From: Roseibium marinum
GTDB taxonomy: Bacteria > Pseudomonadota > Alphaproteobacteria > Rhizobiales > Stappiaceae
Assembly (NCBI RefSeq): GCF_002906165.1
Contig: NZ_PPCN01000002.1
Span: 310,001-374,000 of the forward strand
Direction: 5' to 3'
DNA: 64,000 bases
Position numbers and translations under genes: made by a program. The notes beneath the pieces are model-generated. The model was not told the DNA's origin. It worked only from the letters and a program-made list of their open reading frames with translations, and ran no database searches. This document shows, piece after piece, positions 54,924-64,000 of this stretch (its first letter is position 1; each line of letters begins with the position of its first letter).

Positions 54924-55472
54924 ATGAATTTCAGATCTCTTGCTCTCCTGAGCCTTGCGTGCTGCACGGCCTCTGTCGCCCAGGCCAGCGAAGAGTATTT
55001 CACCTACAAGGACTGGACTGTCCTGGTTGAGACGGTGGATACGGGAGAAGATCTGCGAACCACATGCCGGATGTGGACAGGCGGTGACGGCGATCCGACG
55101 GTTGGTTTTTCCATCTCCAACGGCGACGCGCTTCCGCCAGACTTCTTCCCGGGCGTCCAGCTCTCCGAACATGCCTTCCGCGGTCAGGCAACCGTCTTGC
55201 AGAACGATCAGAAGGTGAACTTCGTCTTCGATGACGGCGACAGCGCGCAGGCGGCGGTTTTTGCCGGTTTCGATGAAGACGGATTTGCGTTCGCGGAGAC
55301 AAATTTTCCCTTTGAGGACAATCAGCGTGTTCTGCAGGCGATGCAGCGCAACGGCCAGATCGACATCGTGGGACCGGGCGGCCTTGTCTACACCGCCTCG
55401 CTGAACGGCTTCACGGCATCCTATCGCAAGGTTGCCGAGCAATGCGGTTTCACGGTCGAGGGCGTGCTCTAA
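54924..55472 (+). CDS. Small exported protein, weakly like invasion-associated locus B proteins
   Basis: This 182-residue protein has a signal peptide (MNFRSLALLSLACCTASVAQA, cut before SEEYF). The mature part has two Cys residues (TTCRMW and EQCGF) that could form a disulfide, and blocks YKDWTVLVE, VGFSISNGDALPPDFFPGVQLSEHAF and LNGFTASYRKVAEQCG. The last block resembles IalB-type proteins (SLxGFxxAY), but similarity is weak. The expected location is periplasmic. It is preceded by an unusual leader with nested hairpins and followed by deleted repeat copy D. Confidence 0.8.
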   Translation: MNFRSLALLSLACCTASVAQASEEYFTYKDWTVLVETVDTGEDLRTTCRMWTGGDGDPTVGFSISNGDALPPDFFPGVQLSEHAFRGQATVLQNDQKVNFVFDDGDSAQAAVFAGFDEDGFAFAETNFPFEDNQRVLQAMQRNGQIDIVGPGGLVYTASLNGFTASYRKVAEQCGFTVEGVL

Positions 55473-55475
55473 GGC

Positions 55476-55520
55476 CTGTCGCGTTCAAGCGGATTCATGA
55501 AATGAAAGCGACATCCTCTA
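55476..55520 (+). repeat. Dispersed palindromic repeat, deleted copy D
   Basis: Left flank TGTCGCGTTCAAGC-GGATTCATG matches copy A. The core and most of the right flank are missing, and the sequence ends GCGACATCCTCTA like copy B. The last three bases are the TAG stop of pyrF. It again lies between convergent genes. Confidence 0.75.
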
Positions 55521-56258
55521 GGCCGGAACAGCTTCCAGCGCCGCGTCGATTTCCGCGACGACAGCCTCGGCCGCCCCGGCCGGGTCCGTGGCCTGGCTGA
55601 TAGGCCGGCCGACGACCAGATAGTCGCTGCCGGCCCGCACGGCGTCGGACGGGGTCATGACGCGGCGCTGATCGCCGGCCGCACTGCCCGCCGGTCGGAT
55701 GCCGGGGTTCACGATGACCAGCTCGTCGCCCAGGATCGGCCGCAACCTCCGGGATTCGGTCGCGGCGCAGACGATCCCGCCCATACCGGCGGCTTTCGCG
55801 TCTCCGGCGCGTGCTTCCACCACGTCCGCGAGCGGGCCGCGGTATCCGGCGGCATGAAGGTCCGCTTCATCCATCGAAGTCAGGACGGTCACGCCCAGCA
55901 GGCACAGATCCGGATTGCCCTCTTCCGCCAGCCCTTTGACCGCCGCCCGCATGGTTTTCGGATAGGCATGCAGTGTTACGAAGGTCATCCCCATCTTGGC
56001 GACGTTGCGCACCGCCTTGGTGATGGTGTTGTCGATGTCGTGCAGTTTGACATCGAGAAAGATTTTTATGCCTTCCGCCGCCAGGTCGCGCGCGAATTCC
56101 AGCCCGCCCGCGAATTGCAGCTCCATGCCGATCTTGTAGACGCCGACCTTGCCCTCGGTCTGTTTGACCAGATCTTCCGCTTGACCGACCGTGGGAACGT
56201 CCAGGGCAAACACCAGACGGTCGCGCGAGCTTGTGGGTGCGAAGCGGCTTTTCGGCAT
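55518..56258 (-). CDS. pyrF: Orotidine 5'-phosphate decarboxylase
   Basis: This 246-residue TIM-barrel enzyme makes UMP from OMP. The catalytic Lys/Asp tetrad lies in IKIFLDVKLHDIDNTI (Asp-x-Lys-x-x-Asp). The N-terminus RDRLVFALDVPTVGQAEDLV and GVTVLTSMD, IVNPGIRP and YLVVGRPISQATDP complete the family pattern. It is a single gene, 80 bp downstream of the SDR gene. Its stop codon is formed by the end of a repeat remnant. Confidence 0.96.
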   Translation of the reverse strand: MPKSRFAPTSSRDRLVFALDVPTVGQAEDLVKQTEGKVGVYKIGMELQFAGGLEFARDLAAEGIKIFLDVKLHDIDNTITKAVRNVAKMGMTFVTLHAYPKTMRAAVKGLAEEGNPDLCLLGVTVLTSMDEADLHAAGYRGPLADVVEARAGDAKAAGMGGIVCAATESRRLRPILGDELVIVNPGIRPAGSAAGDQRRVMTPSDAVRAGSDYLVVGRPISQATDPAGAAEAVVAEIDAALEAVPA

Positions 56259-56338
56259 GATTCGGTTTCCTGACTGCAGCTGGAGAATGACGCGTTCTTA
56301 CCATTCCATCGCCTCGGACACCAGAAGCAGCCTGGAAC

Positions 56339-57187
56339 CTAGTTTCCGCCGGATTTCTCGAATTCCTTAAAGGCGTCCTTGTAGTCCGCATGCCAGCGGG
56401 AGAGCGGCGGCCGGTTTTCGGTAATATCGCCGATCGCCCATTTGGCCCGCAACCGGTCCCGGGCGCTGTCGACGTCGTTGTCGGGGCACAGGATGTAGAA
56501 ATCGTCGGCCGACATGCGTTCGATGAAATAGTCGACCGTCTGCGCGCTGGTCCAGGCGGCCGCAGGTTTTTCCTTGTGATTGCCTGCGGTTATGCCCGTA
56601 AAGGTGAAGCCCGGCACGAAGAGATGCACCGAAATCGGCGCACCGGCCTCCCGCAATTCATGCGCGAGCTGCTCGCTGAGCACCTTGACCGCCGCTTTCG
56701 TGACATTGTAGCCCGGATTGCCCGGCGGTGTGGTGATCCCCTGTTTGGAACCGGTGTTGATGATCACCGCGGGACGGCCGGCATCGACCATGCGCTGTGT
56801 GAATGCCTGAACCCCGCGCAGGACACCGAAGAAATTGACGTCTATCAGCTTCGACCAGTTGTCGGCCTGTCCCCACGCCGTGGTCGGCAGGCTGATGCCC
56901 GCATTGTTCATCAGGACCGCCACCGGTCCGGTCGCGAATGCCTTGCCGGCGAGTGCCTCGACCTGGGCCGTGTCGGCGACATCGGTGGGAACGGCGAGCA
57001 CCTCGGCACCCGGTTTCGCGGCGGCGCGCACCTTCGCGGTGGCTGCCTCGAGGGCCACACCGGGAAGATCGGCGAGAATGACACCCAGACCCGCCTCGGC
57101 GAAACGGATGGCCGCTGCCAGTCCGACGCCGCTCGCGGCGCCGGTCACAACCGCAAGGCCACCTTCTGAAACTGCTTTTTTGTACAT
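56339..57187 (-). CDS. Short-chain dehydrogenase/reductase
   Basis: This SDR of about 282 residues has the nucleotide motif VVTGAASGVGLAAA, NNAGIS, and catalytic Ser-Tyr-Lys as NTGSKQ...GYNVTKAAV. The tail with CPDNDVDSARDRLRAKWAIGDITENRPPLSRWHADYKDAFKEF is longer than classical SDRs. This tail occurs in a group of uncharacterised proteobacterial SDRs. The start ATG at 57187 has AGGAGAG upstream. The substrate is unknown. Confidence 0.88.
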   Translation of the reverse strand: MYKKAVSEGGLAVVTGAASGVGLAAAIRFAEAGLGVILADLPGVALEAATAKVRAAAKPGAEVLAVPTDVADTAQVEALAGKAFATGPVAVLMNNAGISLPTTAWGQADNWSKLIDVNFFGVLRGVQAFTQRMVDAGRPAVIINTGSKQGITTPPGNPGYNVTKAAVKVLSEQLAHELREAGAPISVHLFVPGFTFTGITAGNHKEKPAAAWTSAQTVDYFIERMSADDFYILCPDNDVDSARDRLRAKWAIGDITENRPPLSRWHADYKDAFKEFEKSGGN

Positions 57188-57328
57188 GGACGATCTCTCC
57201 TGCATTCGGGTTTGAACAGGGGCGGTCGGGCAACCGCTGGAACTTTCGCGTCGAAGTCTCTATTTCATTAGGCGGTTCAGGCTGCTACAACACCGCCGGT
57301 TCGCCACCCTGAACGAGGACAACAGCTT

Positions 57329-57922
57329 ATGCGCACTGCGAGCGTATCGCGCGATACGAAAGAAACCCGCATTTCGGTTGAAATCAACCTGGACGGCACG
57401 GGCGCGTATGACGTCCAGACCGGCGTCGGCTTTTTCGACCATATGCTGGAGCAGCTTTCGCGCCATTCGCTGATCGATATCAAGGTCCGCGCGGACGGTG
57501 ACACGCACATAGATTTTCACCACACGGTTGAGGACACCGGCATCGCGTTGGGCCAGGCGGTTTCCGAGGCGCTGGGCGATCTGGCGGGCATCAACCGCTA
57601 TGCCGACACCCACCTTGCCATGGACGAGGCCCTCACCCGCTGCGCTCTCGATGTGTCCGGCCGGCCGTTCCTGGTCTGGGACGTGACCTTCGACCGGGAC
57701 AAGATCGGCGAATTCGATACGGAGCTGTTCGAGGAGTTTTTCCGGGCTTTCGCGATGAATGCCGGCATCACCCTTCATATCGCCAATCTTTACGGGTCCA
57801 ATTGCCACCATGTCGCGGAAACCTGCTTCAAGGCCGTTGCCCGCACGCTGCGCAAGGCGGTTGAAATCGATCCCCGGCAGGCGGACCGGGTTCCGACCAC
57901 CAAGGGCCGGCTCGGCAGCTAG
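57329..57922 (+). CDS. hisB: Imidazoleglycerol-phosphate dehydratase
   Basis: This 197-residue single-function enzyme catalyses the sixth histidine step. Manganese-binding motifs are [27 protein letters not shown] and [14 protein letters not shown]. It begins [31 protein letters not shown] site precedes it. It opens the his cluster hisB-DUF2628-hisH-DUF1330-hisA-hisF-hisE. Confidence 0.96.
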   Translation: MRTASVSRDTKETRISVEINLDGTGAYDVQTGVGFFDHMLEQLSRHSLIDIKVRADGDTHIDFHHTVEDTGIALGQAVSEALGDLAGINRYADTHLAMDEALTRCALDVSGRPFLVWDVTFDRDKIGEFDTELFEEFFRAFAMNAGITLHIANLYGSNCHHVAETCFKAVARTLRKAVEIDPRQADRVPTTKGRLGS

Positions 57923-57936
57923 GACGGAATTGGCGA

Positions 57937-58437
57937 ATGAGCACCTATATCGTGATGGCGCCGCCGGAATTTGAGAACCTGGCGGGAGATCCCCGTCAGT
58001 CCGACCGGCTTGCGTTCGTGCCGGACGGATTCTCGTTCCTTGCCTTTTTCTTTTCGCCCATCTGGCTGCTGGTGCACCGCATGTGGCTGATCCTGCTCGC
58101 ATATCTGGCGGTGACACTCGTCATCGAAGTGTTGGCGCAGTTTGTTAGCAGCGGGGCCATGGGACTTGCGGCGCTGATTGTCTCGATCCTGTTCGCACTG
58201 GAAGCGCAGGCGCTGCGCCGCTGGTCGCTGGAACGCAAGGGCTGGCGCGTGGTCGGCATTGTCGAAGGCAAAGGTGTGGCCGAAGCCGAATTGCGCTTTC
58301 TGCACAAGGCCGGCGAAATGGCGATATCCTCCGGAACCGGACAGGAACTCCGGCGTCCCGCCCCGGCGCCGATCATCCCCAGGGTCGGCAGCGAGCAGGT
58401 CGTCGGCCTGACGCTCGGTCCGGAGACCCGTCAATGA
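57937..58437 (+). CDS. DUF2628 membrane protein in the his operon
   Basis: This 166-residue protein has a cytoplasmic start with [26 protein letters not shown], the DUF2628 motif, and two to three hydrophobic helices (about 34-75). The C-terminal soluble tail is Pro/Arg-rich. Function is unknown. It lies between hisB and hisH, overlapping hisH by four bases, so it is co-translated with the histidine enzymes. The same order is found in many Hyphomicrobiales. Confidence 0.88.
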   Translation: MSTYIVMAPPEFENLAGDPRQSDRLAFVPDGFSFLAFFFSPIWLLVHRMWLILLAYLAVTLVIEVLAQFVSSGAMGLAALIVSILFALEAQALRRWSLERKGWRVVGIVEGKGVAEAELRFLHKAGEMAISSGTGQELRRPAPAPIIPRVGSEQVVGLTLGPETRQ

Positions 58438-59087
58438 CAATTGCGATTATCGACTACGGGTCGGGCAATCTGCGCTCGGCGGAAAAGGCGTTCGAGCGTG
58501 CGGCCCGCGCCCATGCCCATGTGCCGGACGTGATTGTGACCGCCGATCCGGAACGGGTTCTGAAGGCCGATTATGTGGTCTTGCCGGGCGTCGGCGCCTT
58601 CGCGGACTGCAAGCGCGGCCTCTGGGCGGTCGACGGCATGCCGGAAGCGCTGGAAGAGACTGTCCGCGTCAGGGGCAAACCGTTTTTCGGCATTTGCGTC
58701 GGCATGCAGCTCATGGCTGGCCGTGGTCTTGAATTCGAGACGGTCGAAGGCCTCGGCTGGATCGAAGGCGACGTCACGGCGATGAAACCCTCCGATCCGT
58801 CCCTGAAGATCCCGCATATGGGCTGGAACACCATCAACCTCCGGCCTGGAGGCCATCCGGTGTTCAAGGGCATCGACACGGGTCCGGACGGTCTGCACGC
58901 CTATTTCGTCCATTCCTATCACCTTGAATGCGCCGATGAGACCGACCGGCTGGCGACCTTCGACTATGCCGGAACGTTCACGGCGATGGTGGCGAAGGAC
59001 AACATGATCGGAACCCAGTTCCACCCGGAAAAGAGCCAGCGTCTGGGCCTGGAGCTGATCGCCAATTTTCTGGACTGGACGCCGTAA
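58434..59087 (+). CDS. hisH: Imidazole glycerol phosphate synthase, glutaminase subunit
   Basis: This 217-residue class I glutamine amidotransferase supplies ammonia to HisF. The nucleophile Cys is in [12 protein letters not shown]. His and Glu are in [10 protein letters not shown]. The oxyanion strand is VVLPGVGAF, and the N-terminus [15 protein letters not shown] is typical. Its start overlaps DUF2628, and it ends 21 bp before the DUF1330 gene. Confidence 0.96.
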   Translation: MTIAIIDYGSGNLRSAEKAFERAARAHAHVPDVIVTADPERVLKADYVVLPGVGAFADCKRGLWAVDGMPEALEETVRVRGKPFFGICVGMQLMAGRGLEFETVEGLGWIEGDVTAMKPSDPSLKIPHMGWNTINLRPGGHPVFKGIDTGPDGLHAYFVHSYHLECADETDRLATFDYAGTFTAMVAKDNMIGTQFHPEKSQRLGLELIANFLDWTP

Positions 59088-59108
59088 AAACCATTTTGGG
59101 AGACAGAC

Positions 59109-59396
59109 ATGACAAAGGCCTACTGGATCGCGCGGGTGGATGTGAACGACCAGGACGGATATCCGCAATATGTTGAAACGGCGAAACCGGCCTTCGAAAG
59201 GTTCGGAGCGGTTTTTCTGGTGCGCGGTGGCAAGACCAACGCCATCGAGGGACCGGGACGGGCGCGCAACGTCGTTATTGAATTTCCCAGCTTCCAGCAC
59301 GCCGTCGATTGTTATAATTCGCCGGAGTACCAGGAGGCGGTGAAAATCCGTCAGAAAGTTGCCGATGGCGAAATCGTCATCGTTGAAGGAATTTAA
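59109..59396 (+). CDS. DUF1330 protein in the his operon
   Basis: This 95-residue protein (MTKAYWIARVDVNDQDGYPQYVETAKPAFERFGAVFLVRGGK, then GRARNVVIEFPSFQHAVDCYNSPEYQEAVKIR) has the ferredoxin-like dimeric alpha/beta-barrel fold of DUF1330. The function of the family is not established. The blocks RxNVVIEF and YxSPEYQ are diagnostic. It sits between hisH and hisA with short gaps on both sides, so it is expressed with histidine synthesis. Confidence 0.92.
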   Translation: MTKAYWIARVDVNDQDGYPQYVETAKPAFERFGAVFLVRGGKTNAIEGPGRARNVVIEFPSFQHAVDCYNSPEYQEAVKIRQKVADGEIVIVEGI

Positions 59397-59402
59397 GATA
59401 AC

Positions 59403-60146
59403 ATGATCCTCTTTCCCGCCATCGATCTGAAGGATGGCCAGTGCGTGCGCCTGAAGCTTGGCGACATGGACCAGGCGACCGTCTTCAACGACGATCCCGG
59501 CGCCCAGGCGAAAGCCTTCGAGGACCAGGGCTTCGAATGGCTGCATGTGGTCGATCTGAACGGGGCCTTCGCCGGTGAAAGCGTCAACGGTGCGGCGGTT
59601 GACGCCATTCTGTCGGCGACGAAGAACCCGGTGCAGCTCGGCGGCGGGATCAGGACCCTGGATCATATCGAGACCTGGCTCGGCAAAGGCATCACGCGGG
59701 TCATTCTCGGGACTGTCGCGGTGCGCGATCCGGATCTGGTGAAAGAGGCCTGCCGCAGGTTTCCCGGCAAGATCGCTGTCGGCATCGACGCCAGGGGCGG
59801 CCGTGTCGCCGTTGAAGGCTGGGCGGAAACCTCGGAACTCACCGCCGTGGACCTTGCCAGACGCTTCGAGGATGCGGGTGTTTCGGCGATTATCTACACC
59901 GATATCGACAGGGACGGCGTTCTCAAGGGTCTCAACATTCCCTCGACGCTTGAACTGGCCCGGTCCGTCTCCATCCCCGTCATCGCGTCCGGGGGGCTTG
60001 CCTCCATTGAGGATATCCACCGTCTGCTGGAGCCGGATTGCGGAATTCTTGAAGGGGCTATCTCCGGCAGGGCGCTTTATGACGGGCGTCTGGATCCGAA
60101 AGAAGCGATGGCGCTGATCGCGGCTCGACGGAGCAAAGCCTCATGA
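59403..60146 (+). CDS. hisA: ProFAR isomerase HisA
   Basis: This 247-residue half-barrel-repeat enzyme catalyses the fourth histidine step. Catalytic Asp residues are in [14 protein letters not shown] (start) and [12 protein letters not shown] (middle). [15 protein letters not shown] and [15 protein letters not shown] are the phosphate loops. It overlaps hisF by four bases. Confidence 0.96.
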   Translation: MILFPAIDLKDGQCVRLKLGDMDQATVFNDDPGAQAKAFEDQGFEWLHVVDLNGAFAGESVNGAAVDAILSATKNPVQLGGGIRTLDHIETWLGKGITRVILGTVAVRDPDLVKEACRRFPGKIAVGIDARGGRVAVEGWAETSELTAVDLARRFEDAGVSAIIYTDIDRDGVLKGLNIPSTLELARSVSIPVIASGGLASIEDIHRLLEPDCGILEGAISGRALYDGRLDPKEAMALIAARRSKAS

Positions 60147-60922
60147 CTTTGAAGGCCCGTGTCATTCCCTGCCTCGACGTGAAGGACGGCCGCGTCGTCA
60201 AGGGTATCAACTTTGTCGATCTTGTGGATGCCGGCGACCCGGTGGAGGCGGCCAAGGCCTATGATGCCGCCGGGGCTGACGAGCTGTGCTTTCTCGACAT
60301 TACCGCCAGTTACGAAGGCCGCGACACGATCTTCGACGTGGTGCGCCGCACCGCCGAGGCCTGTTTCATGCCGGTAACCGTCGGCGGAGGCGTGCGCACG
60401 GTCGAGGATATCCGCAAGCTCCTGATCGCCGGCGCGGACAAGGTGTCCATCAACACCGCCGCGGTGAACAATCCCGATTTTGTCCGCGCGGCGGCCGAGA
60501 AGTTCGGCGCGCAATGTATTGTGGTGTCGATCGACGCCAAGCAGGTCAACGCTCCGGGCGAGCCGGAGAAATTCGAGATCTTCACCCATGGCGGGCGCAA
60601 TCCGACCGGCATCGACGCGGTGGAGTTCGCCAGAAAGGTTGTCGAACTCGGCGCCGGCGAGCTTCTGGTCACCTCCATGGACAGGGACGGCACCAAATCC
60701 GGCTACAATATCGCGCTGACACGGGCGATTGCCGATGCGGTGCCCGTGCCCGTCATCGCCTCCGGTGGCGTCGGTACTCTGGACCATATGGTCGAAGGTA
60801 TCCGGGACGGCCACGCGACCGCGGTTCTGGCGGCTTCGATCTTCCATTTCGGCGAATTCACCATTCAGGAAGCCAAGAAGCACATGGTCTCCGGCGGTGT
60901 GCCGATGCGTCTCGATGCCTGA
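60143..60922 (+). CDS. hisF: Imidazole glycerol phosphate synthase, cyclase subunit
   Basis: This 259-residue barrel joins PRFAR with ammonia from HisH. The catalytic Asp residues are in [14 protein letters not shown] and [32 protein letters not shown] and [13 protein letters not shown] are the phosphate sites. It starts inside the hisA stop and is followed by hisE after 17 bases. Confidence 0.97.
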   Translation: MTLKARVIPCLDVKDGRVVKGINFVDLVDAGDPVEAAKAYDAAGADELCFLDITASYEGRDTIFDVVRRTAEACFMPVTVGGGVRTVEDIRKLLIAGADKVSINTAAVNNPDFVRAAAEKFGAQCIVVSIDAKQVNAPGEPEKFEIFTHGGRNPTGIDAVEFARKVVELGAGELLVTSMDRDGTKSGYNIALTRAIADAVPVPVIASGGVGTLDHMVEGIRDGHATAVLAASIFHFGEFTIQEAKKHMVSGGVPMRLDA

Positions 60923-60939
60923 CTTGAGGACCTAGCCAA

Positions 60940-61263
60940 ATGACCAAGTTCACTCTGGACGATCTGGACGCCATAGTGGCCGCACGTGCGAAAAGCGGTG
61001 ACGAGACATCCTACACGCGCAAGCTCGTCAGCAAGGGCGTGGCCAAATGCGCCCAGAAACTGGGAGAGGAAGCTGTAGAAGCGGCGATTGCCGCGGTCCG
61101 CGAGGACCGCGAGGAATTGACGGGCGAAGCCGCCGATGTGCTTTATCATTTGCTGGTGGTTCTGAACGTGTCCAATGTTCCGCTGGGGGATGTTATGAAG
61201 GAACTCGGCAGGCGTACGGGACAGACCGGACTTGAGGAAAAGGCGTCCCGGCCCCAGGAATAA
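60940..61263 (+). CDS. hisE: Phosphoribosyl-ATP pyrophosphatase
   Basis: This 107-residue all-alpha enzyme removes pyrophosphate from PR-ATP. Motifs [29 protein letters not shown] and [11 protein letters not shown] contain the metal-binding Glu/Asp residues. It is a separate gene here, not fused to HisI. The extended coaA frame would overlap its end, but coaA probably starts later. Confidence 0.95.
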   Translation: MTKFTLDDLDAIVAARAKSGDETSYTRKLVSKGVAKCAQKLGEEAVEAAIAAVREDREELTGEAADVLYHLLVVLNVSNVPLGDVMKELGRRTGQTGLEEKASRPQE

Positions 61264-61309
61264 CAACCGTTTCCGGCGGTCAGCCGCCGCAGCAGGGACT
61301 GCGATAGAG

Positions 61310-62275
61310 ATGGATCAGAAAGTCGCCACGGCCCTGGACATGGATTTGTCCCCTTACCGGGTGTTCACCGAACGCCAGTGGGCCCGCTTGCGGGCCGACA
61401 CGCCGATGACCTTGTCCGCCCATGAGGTCGCCCAACTTCAGGGCCTGAACGCGCCGATGTCCATTGAGCAGGTCGAGACGATCTATCTGCCGCTGTCCCG
61501 GCTGCTCGCCTTTTATGCGGAAGCCACGGTGAGCATTCACCAGGCCACCCAGAATTTTCTCCAGACGCGAGACGGCAAGACACCCTTCATCATCGGCGTT
61601 GCCGGATCTGTGTCCGTGGGAAAATCCACGACGTCCCGTGTGCTGCGCGAACTTCTGGCCCGCTGGACGCCAAGTCCCAAGGTGGATCTGATCACCACCG
61701 ACGGGTTCCTTTACCCGAATGCGATCCTGGAAGCCGAGGGGCTGATGTCCAAGAAGGGCTTTCCGGAGAGTTTCGACCGGCCCCGGTTGCTGAAATTCCT
61801 GTCCGACATCAAGGCCGGCAAGCGCCATGTCAGGGCTCCGGTCTATTCGCATTTCTATTATGATGTCATGCCGGGTCATACGGTGACAGTCGACAGGCCG
61901 GACATCCTGATCGTCGAAGGTCTCAACGTCCTTCAGACGCGGGAACTGCCCAAGGACGGCCGTGCGGTGCCGTTCGTTTCGGATTTCTTCGATTTCTCGG
62001 TCTATATCGATGCGGACGAAAAACTGCTGCGCAAGTGGTATGTCGACCGGTTCATGCAGTTGAGGGAGACGGCCTTCCGCGATCCCGGTTCCTACTTCCA
62101 CAAATATTCCCGTATTTCGGATGAGGAAGCGACGCAGACCGCCCACCGGATCTGGAACGAAATCAATCTGGTGAACCTGCGCGAAAACATCCTGCCGACC
62201 CGGCCGAGAGCCGATCTGATCCTGTCGAAAAACGCCAGCCACCGGATTTCCAAGGTGGCGCTGCGCAAGATCTGA
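61310..62275 (+). CDS. coaA: Pantothenate kinase (type I)
   Basis: This protein of about 321 residues phosphorylates pantothenate, the first and controlling step of CoA synthesis. The P-loop is [19 protein letters not shown], with [37 protein letters not shown] and [12 protein letters not shown] following. The ATG at 61310 matches the usual start ([19 protein letters not shown]) and has a GATAGAG site. hisE-coaA linkage is common in Hyphomicrobiales. It is followed by a strong terminator. Confidence 0.96.
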   Translation: MDQKVATALDMDLSPYRVFTERQWARLRADTPMTLSAHEVAQLQGLNAPMSIEQVETIYLPLSRLLAFYAEATVSIHQATQNFLQTRDGKTPFIIGVAGSVSVGKSTTSRVLRELLARWTPSPKVDLITTDGFLYPNAILEAEGLMSKKGFPESFDRPRLLKFLSDIKAGKRHVRAPVYSHFYYDVMPGHTVTVDRPDILIVEGLNVLQTRELPKDGRAVPFVSDFFDFSVYIDADEKLLRKWYVDRFMQLRETAFRDPGSYFHKYSRISDEEATQTAHRIWNEINLVNLRENILPTRPRADLILSKNASHRISKVALRKI

Positions 62276-62314
62276 AACTCTCCCGGTCGGCGATCCGCCG
62301 ATCCAATGCAAAAC

Positions 62315-62347
62315 GCCCGCGGCTTTTCAGAGCCGCGGGCGCTTTTT
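62315..62347. terminator. Intrinsic terminator between coaA and the chemoreceptor gene
   Basis: GCCCGCGGCT (62315-62324) pairs perfectly with AGCCGCGGGC (62331-62340) around six bases, followed by five T residues on the plus strand. The minus-strand exit has an A/T-poor tail (TTTTGC), so it mainly ends the his-coaA transcript. Confidence 0.88.
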
Positions 62348-62366
62348 GTCGGGTATCGGTCTTCTG

Positions 62367-64000
62367 TCAGGCGGCGGAGCGCTTGCTGACTTCCTGCAGG
62401 AAGTTGGCGACCTGGCTGCGCAGCATGGAAGCGTTTTCCTTCAGCTGTTGGGCGGAGGAATCCACCTTCTCCGCGGTGTCGCGGGTGTTTTCGGAAGCTT
62501 TCGAAACCGATTCGATGTTGGTCGTCACCTCGACCGTGCTGCGCGACGCCTCGGTGGCGTTGCTTGCGATTTCCTGCGTGGCGACCCCCTGCTCCTCGAC
62601 AGAGGAGGCGATGGAAGAGGCGATTTCGTTCATGTTGTTGATGATCTCGGTCACCGACGAGATCGCGCTTGCGGCGTGGCCGGTCTCTTCCTGGATCGCG
62701 GTGATCTGGCTGGAGATGTCCTCGGTCGCCTTCGACGTCTGCGTCGCGAGTTCCTTCACCTCGGAGGCAACAACCGCAAAGCCCCTGCCGGCTTCGCCGG
62801 CGCGGGCGGCCTCGATGGTCGCGTTGAGCGCAAGCAGGTTGGTCTGCTCGGCGATTGCCTGAATGAGAGTGACGACCTCACCGATCCGGGTGGCGGCTTC
62901 CGACAGTCCGTTCATGCGCTGGTTCGTCGATTGGGCTTCGCCCGCGGCTCGGGCGGCAATTTCGCTGGAAGCCTGAACCTGCCTGCGGATCTCGTTGACC
63001 GAAGCGGACAGTTCTTCCGCGGCGGCGGCAACCGTTTCCACGTTGTGGGACGCCTGGGAGGACGCGCTGGACACGAGGCCGCTCTGCTCGGTTGTCCGGG
63101 CGGCAACGCCGGTCATGTCGCTCGAGGCCGCTTGCAGGTTCTCCACCGAGCTGTCGATGATGCTCATCATCTCCGTGATCTGGCGGTCGAACTCGCTGCT
63201 GAGTTGCTGGATTTCCGCCCCCCTGCGAGCAGCGTCCTCCTGAGCGTTGTTCTGCTGGTCTTCAAGTTCGCGCCGGGCGGATTCGTTGCGGACGAAGACC
63301 TCCATGGCTGCAGCCATCTGGCCGATCTCGTCACCGCGGTCAGTTCCTTCGATCACGATATCCGTATTGCCGTCTGCCAGGGTACTCATGTTCGCTGTCA
63401 GAGCGCGCAGCGGCCGGACGAGGCTGCGGATCGCGAAATAGGCGATCGAGCCGGCCAGCACCGCGCCGATGAGGGTAAGGGCGATGATCATGATCGCCTG
63501 GTTCCAGAACGCGGCTTCCAGATCGTCGGTGTAAACGCCGGTGCCGATCATCCATTGCCAGGGATCGAATGCTTTGGCGTGACTCCATTTTTCGATCGGC
63601 ACATCGTCGCCGGAACGTGGCCACAGGTACAGCAGGTTTCCGCCACCGTTGCGGCCCAGCTTGACGAGTTCAGGAATGATTTTGACGCCGTTCGCATCTT
63701 TGAGGCCCGACAGATCCGTGCCGATGAGAGAGGCTTTGGCATGGGAAACGGCAATGGAGTCATAGTTGAAAACGAAGATATAGTTTTCTCCGTTCTCGAA
63801 CCGCATTGCAGAAATCGCTTCGACCGCGCGTTGCTGCGCTTCCTCTTTCGAAAGGTCGCCTGACTTCTCCAGTTCGTGATAGCGCTCGGCAATCTTCGTC
63901 GCGGTATCGGTGATATCGGCGATCTTGACCAGACGCTCCTCAAGCATGGCATCCTTGAGTGAGTTCAGTGAAATGCCCGCAAGTGCAATTGAGAAAATGG
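62367..64000 (-). CDS. Methyl-accepting chemotaxis protein with single Cache domain (5' end outside window)
   Basis: The gene reads in from the right edge. The frame is open to 64000, and the first visible residues ([18 protein letters not shown]) are the end of the first membrane helix. A periplasmic sCache_2-type sensor follows ([47 protein letters not shown]). Then come a second membrane helix ([23 protein letters not shown]), a HAMP domain and the signalling domain with hairpin tip [35 protein letters not shown]. It senses an unknown small molecule and signals to CheA. No other chemotaxis gene is visible. Confidence 0.95.
   Translation of the reverse strand, partial: IFSIALAGISLNSLKDAMLEERLVKIADITDTATKIAERYHELEKSGDLSKEEAQQRAVEAISAMRFENGENYIFVFNYDSIAVSHAKASLIGTDLSGLKDANGVKIIPELVKLGRNGGGNLLYLWPRSGDDVPIEKWSHAKAFDPWQWMIGTGVYTDDLEAAFWNQAIMIIALTLIGAVLAGSIAYFAIRSLVRPLRALTANMSTLADGNTDIVIEGTDRGDEIGQMAAAMEVFVRNESARRELEDQQNNAQEDAARRGAEIQQLSSEFDRQITEMMSIIDSSVENLQAASSDMTGVAARTTEQSGLVSSASSQASHNVETVAAAAEELSASVNEIRRQVQASSEIAARAAGEAQSTNQRMNGLSEAATRIGEVVTLIQAIAEQTNLLALNATIEAARAGEAGRGFAVVASEVKELATQTSKATEDISSQITAIQEETGHAASAISSVTEIINNMNEIASSIASSVEEQGVATQEIASNATEASRSTVEVTTNIESVSKASENTRDTAEKVDSSAQQLKENASMLRSQVANFLQEVSKRSAA

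Noticed and set aside
58431-60020. 529-codon minus-strand frame across hisH-hisA
   Set aside because: Shadow of hisH, DUF1330 and hisA, all certain from motifs.

Overview
The window is a 64 kb piece of an alphaproteobacterial chromosome. Gene order and protein types point to Hyphomicrobiales (Rhizobiales), and most likely to a marine Roseibium/Labrenzia/Stappia-type organism. The evidence is an Irr-type Fur regulator divergent from fabA-fabB-fabI, a his operon carrying DUF2628 and ending in hisE-coaA, a trpF-trpB-trpA-accD-folC cluster, an AccD without its zinc ribbon, and GANTC and CtrA-like sites next to hemE. The family-level assignment is an inference. I see no rRNA, tRNA, prophage, insertion sequence with a transposase, or CRISPR array.

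Layout. 1-7.3 kb: ffh (cut by the window edge), a CueO-like multicopper oxidase, trkH, an EF-hand protein, a yggS-type PLP protein and a periplasmic solute-binding-like protein. 7.4-13.2 kb: leuS-lptE-holA, then a 397-residue protein of unknown function with a C-terminal hydrophobic hairpin. 13.4-23.8 kb: a leftward block (hemE, hemJ, rho, an acetyltransferase, mnmE, mnmG, rsmG, parA, parB) holding six parS-like palindromes. 23.8-24.2 kb: an intergenic region with the features of a chromosomal replication origin. 24.2-28.0 kb: a rightward block (PEP synthase/PPDK regulator, maf, aroE, coaE, dnaQ). Transcription diverges from the putative origin on both sides. 28-38 kb: APH-type kinase, 2-hydroxyacid dehydrogenase, SH3 protein, fabI/fabB/fabA, irr, acetyltransferase, nth, DUF2244, MFS transporter. 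37.8-43.6 kb: mutS, maeB and a frameshifted DUF559 gene. 43.7-50.9 kb: trpF, trpB, a small antisense-strand ORF, trpA, accD, folC and an unknown exported protein. 51-55.5 kb: an Ada-like methyltransferase, an Lrp/AsnC regulator divergent from arginase-ornithine cyclodeaminase, and a small exported protein with a structured leader. 55.5-62.3 kb: pyrF, an SDR, and the his operon through coaA. 62.4-64 kb: a chemoreceptor cut by the window edge.

Between genes there are several palindromic repeat families. The most striking has three roughly 110-bp copies and one internally deleted copy. Every copy ends exactly on the stop codon of a minus-strand gene, and in one copy the core is inverted relative to its flanks. 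A second family consists of C/G-rich inverted repeats near 43.6 and 51 kb. Two strong palindromes sit just upstream of maeB. The origin region with its parS cluster is the best-supported functional locus. The repeat family and the unknown 397-residue protein are the main candidates for undescribed biology.
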